A DNA stretch of 12,595 nt from positions 1 to 12,595 of the forward strand of contig JAKSAU010000654.1 of assembly GCA_022361535.1 (NCBI GenBank), read 5' to 3'. The translations under genes were made by a program, and so were the position numbers. How positions within the stretch are numbered: position 1 is the stretch's first letter; the number at the start of each line of letters is the position of its first letter. Positions 6,519 through 12,595 of this stretch are shown here, piece by piece. Origin of the DNA: Desulfobacterales bacterium (GTDB lineage: Bacteria; Desulfobacterota; Desulfobacteria; Desulfobacterales; Desulfobacteraceae). The notes beneath the pieces were generated by a model, which worked only from the letters and a program-made list of their open reading frames with translations, ran no database searches and was not told where the DNA came from.

Positions 6519-7811
6519 TTATTGAAACACTGACTCCAACAATTCGGGAAGCCATAACGTTAGTGCCGGAAAATACGCAATGAGAAATACTACAAGTACA
6601 CTGACAAAAACAAATGGCAGCGCATTTACTGAAATCTTTTCCAGTGTTGTCCTGGCAACCCCCGAAGCAATAAACATATTCTCCCCAAGGGGCGGGGTAG
6701 CAAATCCGATCTCACAGCAGCAGACAAGGACCACGCCGAAATGGATGGGGTCAACGCCAAGTGATACCATAACCGGCAGCAATACAGGTGTCACCAGCAT
6801 TATTGTTGCAAGGGTTTCCATAAACATGCCCATGAACAGCAGGAAAAAGATGATCAAGGCCCAGATCATATAAAGGTTATCTGTCAGATTGAGCAGTCCT
6901 TGGGCAATAATATCAGGTATCTTGTTTATGGTTAAAAGTTGGCCAAATGCAAGGGCCGTAAACATGATGATCAGGACACGGCCTGTGATCCAGGTAGTGC
7001 TCTCCAATGCTTTCATGGCCCCTTTAAGTTCAATTTCCTTATAAATAAAGATTCCAACAAACAAAGTATAAAAAATGGATACAATGGCGGCTTCCGTCGG
7101 TGTGAAAAAGCCTGTATAGATACCACCAAGAATGATAATCGGGGTTAAAAGCGCCCAGAATCCTTCTCTCATTGTGGTGGCAACCTTTTTACCGGAAAGG
7201 GTGGTGCCGTCACCTTTGTAATCCCTTTGCTTGGATTTGATGTAGTTCATGGCCATCAGGCCGACGGCCAGCATTACACCGGGAATAAATCCTGCGATAA
7301 ACAGGTCGGCAATAGACTGGGAAGCCGCCACCCCATATATAACCATGGGAATACTGGGCGGAATTACAACCCCAAGTCCGCCTGATGATGATGTCACAGC
7401 ACCTGCATATCCTTTATCATATCCATGACGGGTCATTGCAGGAATCATAAGCATACCTACGGCAGCCGTGGTGGCAGGCCCTGAACCGGAAATAGCACCA
7501 AAGAACAGGCAGGATAGAATGGTTGAGGCAGCCATGCCGCCTGTAAAGGGACCGGCCAAAGATTCAGCCACTGCCACAAGCCGTCTTGAAATCCCGGCGG
7601 ACTCCATGAGTGCACCGGACAGGATAAAGGCAGGCAGGGCCATAATGGGAAAGGAATTGACAGATGTATAGGCAATTTCCACAAGCCCTTCAAGGGGCTT
7701 GCCGCTGACGATCATACCGCCCATGGCAGCCGCGCCCAGCGACAGGGTAATGGGTGCTCCGATAAACAACAGTCCGACAAAGGTGATGAAAATAACCGCG
7801 GTCACACTCAT
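6519..7811 (-). CDS. dctM: TRAP transporter large membrane subunit, DctM type
   Basis: 430 residues, hydrophobic throughout, about 12 membrane segments, standard DctM length. Recognisable family stretches are G-A-P-I-T-L-S-L-G near the N-terminus, G-A-I-S-G-S-G-P-A-T-T-A-A-V-G about residues 108-122, and S-S-S-G-G-L-G-V-V-I-P-P-S-I-P about 141-155. These form the ion-coupled transport core of the inner-membrane permease. Its ATG overlaps the dctQ stop by 4 bp (ATGA), so the two membrane subunits are translationally coupled. It ends the transporter unit; a hairpin and a fresh promoter separate it from the dehydrogenase gene. TRAP systems of this type take up carboxylates and sulfonates with sodium. 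Confidence 0.95.
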   Translation of the reverse strand: MSVTAVIFITFVGLLFIGAPITLSLGAAAMGGMIVSGKPLEGLVEIAYTSVNSFPIMALPAFILSGALMESAGISRRLVAVAESLAGPFTGGMAASTILSCLFFGAISGSGPATTAAVGMLMIPAMTRHGYDKGYAGAVTSSSGGLGVVIPPSIPMVIYGVAASQSIADLFIAGFIPGVMLAVGLMAMNYIKSKQRDYKGDGTTLSGKKVATTMREGFWALLTPIIILGGIYTGFFTPTEAAIVSIFYTLFVGIFIYKEIELKGAMKALESTTWITGRVLIIMFTALAFGQLLTINKIPDIIAQGLLNLTDNLYMIWALIIFFLLFMGMFMETLATIMLVTPVLLPVMVSLGVDPIHFGVVLVCCCEIGFATPPLGENMFIASGVARTTLEKISVNALPFVFVSVLVVFLIAYFPALTLWLPELLESVFQ

Positions 7812-8413
7812 GATGTAACCCCGCTTTCAGCACCGTCTTCGTCCGGGCTACCCGTGTCTATTTTATCCACATCTTCAATTTCAATTTTCAGGATATGCTT
7901 CATGATATTAACTTGAATGATCCGTATGGTCATCAAAGAAAAGGCAATGGGAAAAATCATAAAAATATACGCCATAATCCAATCAAGGGTCGGGGAATAT
8001 TCGGGGTATTCAAACCCTTCCTGGATTACGATGATGCTGTAATAAATCATTACGCAGTTGAACACGACCCAGATAAGATCAGACAGCAAAGTTGACAATT
8101 CACCGACAATCTTTGGGAATATCTTGAACTGAAAGGTAACCCGGTTGTGGGCCGCAAGCCTTGCTGCATAGGTTGCGCCTAAAAACACAAACCATACAAA
8201 GGCAAAACGTGAAAGCTCCTCGCCCCAGGGGATAGAGGCGGGAAGAGGATAATGTTCCAAAGCTGCAATGTACTGGGAAAGGTAGTGCACCGCACCAAAT
8301 ACCAGCCTTAAAACGATTTGAAGGAACAACAGGCAGACGAAAAACACCAGCAGAATCTGGCATAGGTAACTTTCTATGTTATCCAGAAACTTGAGTATGG
8401 GTTTGGATCGCAT
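7808..8413 (-). CDS. dctQ: TRAP transporter small membrane subunit, DctQ type
   Basis: 201 residues, four predicted membrane helices (about 15-40, 65-90, 105-130, 145-168) and the family motif P-W-G-E-E-L-S-R-F-A-F-V-W around 62-74. It is slightly long because of a loop between helix 1 and the E-E-L-S-R motif and an acidic cytoplasmic tail (about 177-201). It partners DctM in the inner membrane. AGGAG lies 6 nt before the ATG. A strong hairpin separates it from dctP, the usual way such operons make more binding protein than membrane protein. Confidence 0.93.
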   Translation of the reverse strand: MRSKPILKFLDNIESYLCQILLVFFVCLLFLQIVLRLVFGAVHYLSQYIAALEHYPLPASIPWGEELSRFAFVWFVFLGATYAARLAAHNRVTFQFKIFPKIVGELSTLLSDLIWVVFNCVMIYYSIIVIQEGFEYPEYSPTLDWIMAYIFMIFPIAFSLMTIRIIQVNIMKHILKIEIEDVDKIDTGSPDEDGAESGVTS

Positions 8414-8436
8414 AAATGACTCCTGAAAAGAAAATC

Positions 8437-8462
8437 ACCTGCCCGGTATTAACCGGGCAGGT
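8437..8462 (-). other. Strong intercistronic hairpin between dctP and dctQ
   Basis: A perfect 11-bp inverted repeat, ACCTGCCCGGT / ACCGGGCAGGT, with a 4-nt loop, lying directly after the dctP stop (minus strand). It is followed by GATTTTCTTTTC, a broken U-tract, so it may terminate part of the transcripts and protect dctP mRNA. This would give an excess of periplasmic binding protein over the membrane subunits. Confidence 0.75.
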
Positions 8463-8471
8463 AGATTAAAT

Positions 8472-9464
8472 TTAGCGACCAAGCGCTTTTACAACTGCAT
8501 CAACTTCGGCTTTTCCGCCAACAGAATCATAAAATTCGGGCCAAACAGTATCCATTGCGATTTTTGCCCACTGGTCTTCGTCTTCGATGTCCATGTACTC
8601 AACGCCTTTTTTCATCATGTTCTGCCTTGCAGCTTCAGATTTTGTTACGCTGAACAACAGGTTGGCCTGCTGTGCTTCGATACCGGCACGGGTAAACAGC
8701 GCCTGATCTTCAGCAGACAGAGATTTGAAGAATTTTTCACCCATAACAAGCGGCTGTAAAGAGAACAGGTAATGGCACTCGGAAGAGTAGTTCTGAACTT
8801 CGTAGAATTTCATAGCGAAGTTGGTGATATGGGGGTTGTCCTGACCGTCCACAACTTTCTGCTGCAGGGCGGTAAACGTTTCAGGCCATGCCATGGGGAT
8901 TGGTTCTGCGCCAAGTGCTTTCCAGGTAGAAATCATGATAGCGTTTTTAGGAACTCTGATTTTAAGGCCTTTAAGATCGGCAAGATTTTTAACCGGTTTC
9001 TTAGAGTTGGTCAGAACGCGGAAGTTGGAATATGCCCAACCCAATACATGGACGCCGGCTTCCTTGATCAAAGCGTTACGCCATTTATCACCAAGAGCAC
9101 CTGTGGTGGCTTTAACAGCATCATCAAAATTCTGCATCAGGTACGGAAGGGTCAAAATACCAACCGATTTGGCAAAAGGGGTAATGTTATTAACGGCAAC
9201 AACTGCACCGTCAATGGATCCCCTGCGGGAATCTTTAACCATTTTCTGCTCGTCACCAAGCTGGCCTGCAGGAAAGATATCCACTTTGTATTTTCCCTGG
9301 CTTGCTTCTTCAACAATGGCTTTGAACCGAAGCGCAAGAACGCCCTGGTCCGAATCAATGGGGTCACCCAGCCCGATTTTCAGTGTCTTGGCTGTGGCCA
9401 TGCCCGGTACTATCAGGGCGGCCAAGAAAAGAACAAGTACTCCAATTAAAGTTACGCGTTTCAT
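8472..9464 (-). CDS. dctP: TRAP transporter periplasmic solute-binding protein, DctP type
   Basis: 330 residues with a clear signal peptide (M-K-R, hydrophobic core 4-20, cut near A-T-A about residue 25), so it is exported to the periplasm. DctP hallmarks are R149 (N-F-R-V-L), the ligand-carboxylate arginine R170 in L-K-G-L-K-I-R-V-P, and T-A-L-Q-Q-K-V-V-D-G-Q-D-N-P (198-211) with N210. The Arg binds an acidic group, carboxylate or possibly sulfonate, so an anionic substrate is expected. AAGGAGG precedes the ATG with short 4-nt spacing. It is the first gene of dctPQM and shares its promoter design with the catabolic operon, so it probably brings in that operon's substrate. Confidence 0.95.
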   Translation of the reverse strand: MKRVTLIGVLVLFLAALIVPGMATAKTLKIGLGDPIDSDQGVLALRFKAIVEEASQGKYKVDIFPAGQLGDEQKMVKDSRRGSIDGAVVAVNNITPFAKSVGILTLPYLMQNFDDAVKATTGALGDKWRNALIKEAGVHVLGWAYSNFRVLTNSKKPVKNLADLKGLKIRVPKNAIMISTWKALGAEPIPMAWPETFTALQQKVVDGQDNPHITNFAMKFYEVQNYSSECHYLFSLQPLVMGEKFFKSLSAEDQALFTRAGIEAQQANLLFSVTKSEAARQNMMKKGVEYMDIEDEDQWAKIAMDTVWPEFYDSVGGKAEVDAVVKALGR

Positions 9465-9494
9465 ACATCCTCCTTGGAAAAATTTAAAATTAGT

Positions 9495-9533
9495 GCATTC
9501 TCTAATTAATTATAATTAGTTCGGGTAGAATGC
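9495..9533 (-). other. Nested hairpin just upstream of the dctP ribosome site
   Basis: Two in-register inverted repeats: outer GCATTCT / AGAATGC (9495-9501, 9527-9533) and inner CTAATTA / TAATTAG (9502-9508, 9513-9519), with a 4-nt loop and a 7-nt bulge on one side (9520-9526). In RNA this makes a 14-bp bulged hairpin that leaves the AAGGAGG free. It may stabilise the transcript 5' end, or at DNA level be a regulator site over the TATAAT. Confidence 0.5.
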
Positions 9534-9560
9534 GGTGTTACATCTTTAGTGCATAAATAC

Positions 9561-9593
9561 AAAAAAACCGGAAAGCTTGAGCAGCCCCCCGGT
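9561..9593 (-). terminator. Intrinsic terminator inside the dctP leader
   Basis: On the minus strand ACCGGGGGGC pairs with GCTTTCCGGT (10 bp, three of them G-U) around a 7-nt loop (TGCTCAA). The final T of the stem plus six more make a T7 run (plus 9561-9567). This is the best-formed terminator in the window. It lies about 120-150 nt after the predicted start of the dctP transcript and about 100 nt before the dctP start codon. It could end EamA read-through, end a small RNA, or act as a conditional attenuator. Confidence 0.75.
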
Positions 9594-9711
9594 CCTTTAC
9601 TAAAACGGGAAAAAATGTGTCCATGCCTTAGAGGCAATGATGTCAATTTACAAATTTGTAAGTTTAAATCAGGCATCATTTTTTCCAACATCTTTTTCAT
9701 TTTAGTGGTGT
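9561..9711 (-). ncRNA. Candidate structured leader RNA or small RNA upstream of dctP
   Basis: From the predicted start near 9711 to the terminator the minus-strand RNA is about 150 nt. It can fold into nested helices: ACUAAAA (9700-9706) with UUUUAGU (9599-9605), and GGAAAAAAUG (9677-9686) with CAUUUUUUCC (9608-9617). Next inside, AUGCC (9672-9676) pairs with GGCAU (9623-9627). A competing fold pairs AAUGAUG (9674-9680) with CAUCAUU (9636-9642) and forms a short GCCU/AGGC hairpin (9625-9635). Inside lies a 14-bp palindrome (9648-9661). No known riboswitch class is recognised. The fold is inferred by eye. Confidence 0.35.
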
Positions 9712-9717
9712 CTATAT

Positions 9718-9746
9718 TGTTTAACGGCAACGAAAATGGATGTCAA
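9718..9746 (-). promoter_or_regulatory. Predicted promoter of dctPQM
   Basis: The minus strand shows a perfect TTGACA (-35, plus 9741-9746), a 17-bp spacer and TAAACA (-10, plus 9718-9723). The -10 is poor, as is common where an activator helps. The start would be near 9711, about 247 nt before the dctP ATG. Confidence 0.6.
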
Positions 9747-9748
9747 GG

Positions 9749-9784
9749 ATTTTATAAAATATGTTCAAACAAATTTTATAAAAC
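9749..9784 (-). promoter_or_regulatory. Tandem palindromic operators upstream of dctPQM
   Basis: 9749-9760 is a perfect ATTTTATAAAAT and 9773-9784 (ATTTTATAAAAC) matches 11 of 12. Centres are 24 bp apart, and the inner copy ends 2 bp before the TTGACA. Site sequence, number, spacing and offset are the same as upstream of the dehydrogenase operon, so one regulator, most likely the GntR/FCD protein of this locus, should control both. Confidence 0.7.
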
Positions 9785-9876
9785 TTAAAAATCTAATTTT
9801 TTCAAGGTATTGATTGTTGGTTGTGTGTTGGCTTTAATGCACTTTCGTACAATTATTATTTTCAATAAAGGGTGGG

Positions 9877-10716
9877 TTAAACGCCTGAAATAAGAACTAC
9901 ACCTGCAATGGCAAGTACCACCCCAGTGGTTTGAATGCGATTAATTCGTTCCCGGATAATTACAGCACTAAGCAGAACTGTAACTGCCGGGTAAAGACTG
10001 CTGATCAATGCAACGATACTTAACATACCAGACTGCGCAGCCATTGCAAAGGCAAAAGCGGCCATAGTATCGACCATACCCATCAGGACAATAACTGGCA
10101 GGTGCCTGGCCTTAAGGGCGAATGGTGTCCTGGCTACCAGGATGACCGGGATCAGGAAGGCAAAGGTGGATGAGCGCATAATCATAGATGCCCAGAGAGG
10201 ATCGGTTCCGGACGCCTTGTCCATGAGAATAAAATAAAAACCGATACAGACTGCCGCGCCAAGGGCATGGCCAAAGCCTTTGGTCCACCGTGACCTGTGG
10301 TTCTCTTTTGTGGGCTCCATAACCGCCAACAGGGTTCCGGCAAAGGCAACAGCCATACCTGCCATAGTCAAAACGGTTAATTGATCTCCGTTGATGATTC
10401 CCCAGATCACAGGCAGGATAACACCTGTGGCACTGACCGGTGCAAGTATGGACATGGTGCCCATGGAAAGGCTTTTGTACAAAAGATACATGGCACCAAT
10501 CCCCACAATCCCTGCAGGAACAGCCCAGGCAAGCGAGGGGTCACTTGTGACCGGCTTTGCTGATCCTGCTAAAATGGCACCTAAAAGGCAAAGCCCCACG
10601 CCGTTTGAAATAATGAGTATCATCAATGTTGGAATGTCCCGGCTTTTAAGCCCGCCGATAAAGTCAGCTATACCCCATCCCATACATGCTGTCATTGCAA
10701 GTCCGATAGAAATCAT
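9877..10716 (-). CDS. EamA/DMT-superfamily membrane transporter
   Basis: 279 residues from ATG 10716; the open frame extends to a TTG at 10749, but that adds a charged N-terminus and has no ribosome site. AAGGA precedes ATG 10716 at rather long spacing. About ten membrane helices are arranged as two repeats of five, the EamA pattern, including G-W-G-I-A-D-F near the start, S-I-L-A-P-V-S-A-T in repeat one and S-L-Y-P-A-V-T-V-L-L-S-A-V-I-I-R-E-R near the end of repeat two. Such proteins usually export amino acids or other metabolites, but the substrate cannot be told. It is divergent from the LysR gene, its likely regulator, and runs in the same direction as dctPQM, separated by 412 bp with separate promoters. 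Confidence 0.88.
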   Translation of the reverse strand: MISIGLAMTACMGWGIADFIGGLKSRDIPTLMILIISNGVGLCLLGAILAGSAKPVTSDPSLAWAVPAGIVGIGAMYLLYKSLSMGTMSILAPVSATGVILPVIWGIINGDQLTVLTMAGMAVAFAGTLLAVMEPTKENHRSRWTKGFGHALGAAVCIGFYFILMDKASGTDPLWASMIMRSSTFAFLIPVILVARTPFALKARHLPVIVLMGMVDTMAAFAFAMAAQSGMLSIVALISSLYPAVTVLLSAVIIRERINRIQTTGVVLAIAGVVLISGV

Positions 10717-10742
10717 AACAGATCGTTTCCTTAAGTTGTAAA

Positions 10743-10762
10743 CGCCCAATTTAAAATGGGCG
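10743..10762. promoter_or_regulatory. Imperfect palindrome between the divergent EamA and LysR genes
   Basis: CGCCCAATTT / AAAATGGGCG, matching as inverted repeats at 9 of 10 positions, 27 bp ahead of the EamA ATG. It may be the LysR-protein binding site, or a hairpin in the EamA leader. The rest of 10717-10882 holds the lysR promoter. Confidence 0.45.
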
Positions 10763-10809
10763 CTTATTTAGCCAGACGGCAGTTTTTTAAAGCGGAATAA
10801 ATAATTATC

Positions 10810-10838
10810 TTGCCATCACCATAAACGATCTGTATATC
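10810..10838 (+). promoter_or_regulatory. Predicted promoter of the lysR-type gene
   Basis: TTGCCA (-35, 10810-10815), 17-bp spacer, TATATC (-10, 10833-10838). The start would be near 10845, about 38 nt before the ATG. Confidence 0.45.
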
Positions 10839-10882
10839 TTTAGTAAAATTAATCCTTTTTATGTTTTGGATAAGTTTCTATT

Positions 10883-11818
10883 ATGCACCCTGATCTAAAC
10901 CGTATAAGAGTTTTCTATCATGTGTACAGGGAAACCAGCATCATAAAGACTGCTGATCGTCTTCATATCTCCCAGCCTGCTGTCAGCCAGCAGATCAAAA
11001 AACTTGAAGAGGAAATCAAGACCCCGTTGTTTACGCGCCTTCATAAGCGTATCGTGCCCACAGATGCTGCCCACAAGCTTTTTAAAACCGTACAGCCGTT
11101 CCTGGAAAATCTGGCGTGTGAAATTGAGAACATTGCAGCCCCTATGGACCGGCCTTACGGGACGCTTCGCATCGGATCTCCCATAATTTTCGGCACCACC
11201 TATCTGCCAGGTATTTGCCATGACTTTCGCATGATGTACCCGGATGTCCGATTTACAGTAAAATTTGACGAATCAGATGTGTTGTTGGATTTGTTGAACA
11301 AGGGAAAGCTGGATTTGGCATTGATTGATTTTTTTTCCCCATATGACCAGCTACCAGGGAATCGTGAAATATACAGAATCGAATCCTTGATGCTGGAAAA
11401 TTTTATCCTGGTTTGCTCAAAGGATTATTACGAGTCCAGGGTAAAAGGCGATTTTTCATATGCTCATCTTTCCACCCTGGATTATATGACAGATGAAAAT
11501 GAGCCGATTATTCTCAATCACTGGTTCTGGTTTTATTTTAAGAAAACCATGCCTGAACTGAACATGGTTATGGCTATCGAAGCCCACCAGGCATTGATGG
11601 CCTGTATTCGCAAGGGCATGGGAATGGCTGTTTCCTCATATCATTTGTTTGACCGGGAAATTGAGCAAAAGCAAATCATACCCATTTTCCCGGAACAAAA
11701 GAAACTGATCAATACCATCTCCATGGTATCCCTCAAGGACGCTGTGCCTACGGTCGCCCAAAAGCTTTTTCAGGCCCATTTAAAGGTCGGCTTTAACGGG
11801 AGCGGACAAAAAGGTTGA
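10883..11818 (+). CDS. LysR-type transcriptional regulator
   Basis: 311 residues, typical LysR length. The N-terminal winged helix-turn-helix is plain (helices about 18-41: T-A-D-R-L-H-I-S-Q-P-A-V-S-Q-Q-I-K-K-L-E), followed by a linker helix and a periplasmic-binding-like effector domain from about residue 92 (Y-G-T-L-R-I-G-S-P) to the end. LysR proteins usually control the divergent neighbour, here the EamA transporter, with a small-molecule co-inducer. Only a weak ribosome site (GGAT) is visible before the ATG. The last 39 bp overlap the end of the convergent H-protein-like gene. Confidence 0.93.
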   Translation: MHPDLNRIRVFYHVYRETSIIKTADRLHISQPAVSQQIKKLEEEIKTPLFTRLHKRIVPTDAAHKLFKTVQPFLENLACEIENIAAPMDRPYGTLRIGSPIIFGTTYLPGICHDFRMMYPDVRFTVKFDESDVLLDLLNKGKLDLALIDFFSPYDQLPGNREIYRIESLMLENFILVCSKDYYESRVKGDFSYAHLSTLDYMTDENEPIILNHWFWFYFKKTMPELNMVMAIEAHQALMACIRKGMGMAVSSYHLFDREIEQKQIIPIFPEQKKLINTISMVSLKDAVPTVAQKLFQAHLKVGFNGSGQKG

Positions 11819-12592
11819 GACCAGTTCCTGCCAGGAAGCATCCGGCAGGCTGCCGCAAATATCACGGACCAGTTCTCCACCGTCAGCAGCCTTAAGACCG
11901 GTTTTTTCTTCAAGATAACCGTACAGACGCTTGGCCTGCACATCCATGAATTCCGATGCAGTATCCATGAACATCAGGGATTTTAAATCCTGCTTAAGAT
12001 CCTGGCAGAATAAGGTAATCAGCCAGCCGTCTGTATAGGGGGCCTGGTTTATCAATCCGGGATCTTTTTTGGCTTTGGCGTTAATTTCCGTAACCACACC
12101 GGATACCGGTGAAATAAAAGTGACATTGTTTTCTCCGCGACCAAGGGTAAACACAGGTTTGCCCCGTTTAACAGGCTTGCCCATCAACGGGGTAGAAGAA
12201 TCATCAAACTGCCCTAAAAGCCTTGCTGCAAAATCATCAATGCCCATGCTGACCATGCCGTTGCCTTCGATTTTTATCCAGATATGGTTTTTAGCCAGGT
12301 AAAATCCGGCAGGCAAAGAAAACCCTTTTATTTTGTCAAAGTTTATTTCCTCAACACGGGCATATACCTTAAAGCTGTCCTGGAAATATTGGTCAAACTC
12401 GCAGTCGATGCAGTGGTAGGATTTGGTGCAGGCCTTAAAATCGATTCGGCCTTTCATGTGGTGGATACAGGGCCGCCTGGATAACGGCTGGCAATTGAGC
12501 TTGTCCTGCCAGAATATGAACGCATCTGATTTTTTTCCGGTTAAGGACTGTGTCTTTCGGGCTTCTTCATTTTCCCGGCAGACCCGTGTCAT
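11780..12592 (-). CDS. Cys-rich GcvH-like protein lacking the lipoyl lysine (start may lie outside the window)
   Basis: 270 residues from an ATG 3 bp inside the window edge, so the true start may lie further right. Residues about 30-70 hold cysteines spaced C42-x12-C55-x5-C61-x2-C64, a likely metal site. Residues about 97-195 resemble the glycine cleavage H protein (L-A-K-N-H-I-W-I-K-I-E-G, G-I-D-D-F-A, S-P-V-S-G-V-V-T-E-I-N). Counting back from the P-V-S-G turn, the lysine that carries lipoate in true GcvH is E154 here, and none of the gcvT/gcvP genes is near. It therefore should not shuttle aminomethyl groups; it is probably a scaffold or regulatory relative of the kind seen in sulfate reducers. 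A helical tail of about 75 residues follows. The function is unknown. Confidence 0.75.
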   Translation of the reverse strand: MTRVCRENEEARKTQSLTGKKSDAFIFWQDKLNCQPLSRRPCIHHMKGRIDFKACTKSYHCIDCEFDQYFQDSFKVYARVEEINFDKIKGFSLPAGFYLAKNHIWIKIEGNGMVSMGIDDFAARLLGQFDDSSTPLMGKPVKRGKPVFTLGRGENNVTFISPVSGVVTEINAKAKKDPGLINQAPYTDGWLITLFCQDLKQDLKSLMFMDTASEFMDVQAKRLYGYLEEKTGLKAADGGELVRDICGSLPDASWQELVSTFLSAPVKADL

Positions 12593-12595
12593 GGC

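Larger units (their letters stand above)
9465..9876 (-). other. 412-bp regulatory region and long dctP leader
   Basis: This is the largest gene-free stretch. Read on the minus strand it holds, in order: tandem operators, a promoter, a predicted structured RNA ending in an intrinsic terminator, a spacer with a repeated ATGCACTAA (plus 9546-9554 and 9490-9498), a hairpin, and the dctP ribosome site. A TATAAT (plus 9509-9514) within the last hairpin could be a second, closer promoter, but no good -35 accompanies it. Short open frames here lack ribosome sites and recognisable motifs. No terminator is visible right after the EamA gene. Confidence 0.7.

Noticed and set aside
9549..9788. Small plus-strand open frame (79 codons) and a minus-strand one at 9506-9730 in the dctP upstream region
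   Set aside because: No ribosome site, no recognisable motif, and they cover the promoter, operator and terminator signals, which explain the sequence better.
11780..12592. True glycine cleavage H protein
   Set aside because: The lipoyl lysine position is Glu, there is a Cys-rich N-terminal extension, and no gcvT or gcvP is near.
1..12595. CRISPR arrays, IS elements, tRNA genes, phage genes
   Set aside because: No regularly spaced repeats, transposase motifs, terminal inverted repeats, tRNA-like folds or phage proteins were seen.

Overview
The window looks like chromosome of a free-living, probably anaerobic and sulfate/sulfite-respiring member of the Desulfobacterota (Desulfobacterales-like). 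This is inferred from the gene set: a sigma-54 activator coupled to an archaemetzincin, a Cys-rich H-protein-like gene without a lipoyl lysine, and a TRAP-fed catabolic cluster. No rRNA or other taxonomic marker is present. I found no CRISPR array, IS element, tRNA or phage gene.

Left edge (1-678, plus strand): the Fis-type HTH tail of a sigma-54-dependent regulator, overlapping by ATGA an archaemetzincin-type zinc protease whose zinc motif has an unusual Asp.

Centre (682-9464, all minus strand): one functional locus, read right to left. First come the TRAP transporter genes dctP-dctQ-dctM. Next come a histidinol-dehydrogenase-family enzyme (HpsN-like), a DegT/StrS aminotransferase, RidA, a D-cysteine desulfhydrase/L-cysteate sulfo-lyase (CuyA-like) PLP enzyme, and an Asp/Glu-family racemase. 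A GntR/FCD regulator closes the locus. My reading is import and breakdown of a C3 organosulfonate of the DHPS/cysteinolate/cysteate type. The dehydrogenase would oxidise the alcohol to the acid, the racemase and aminotransferase would set stereochemistry or swap the amino group, and CuyA would release sulfite. RidA would clear the 2-aminoacrylate that CuyA forms. In a sulfite respirer the sulfite would serve as electron acceptor. Substrate identity is inference.

Two promoters, upstream of dctP and upstream of the dehydrogenase gene, share one architecture. Each has two copies of a 12-bp palindrome (consensus ATTTTATAAAAT) spaced 24 bp centre to centre, and the inner copy ends exactly 2 bp before a -35 box that has a 17-bp spacer. 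This is probably the operator of the local GntR protein and ties the two transcription units into one regulon. The dctP transcript would start with a leader of about 250 nt that holds nested complementary segments followed by a clear intrinsic terminator, so it may be a conditional attenuator or a separate small RNA. Hairpins lie in four of the gene junctions.

Right part (9877-12592): an EamA/DMT-family permease (minus) divergent from a LysR regulator (plus). The LysR gene overlaps tail to tail with a GcvH-like gene (minus) that may continue beyond the window.
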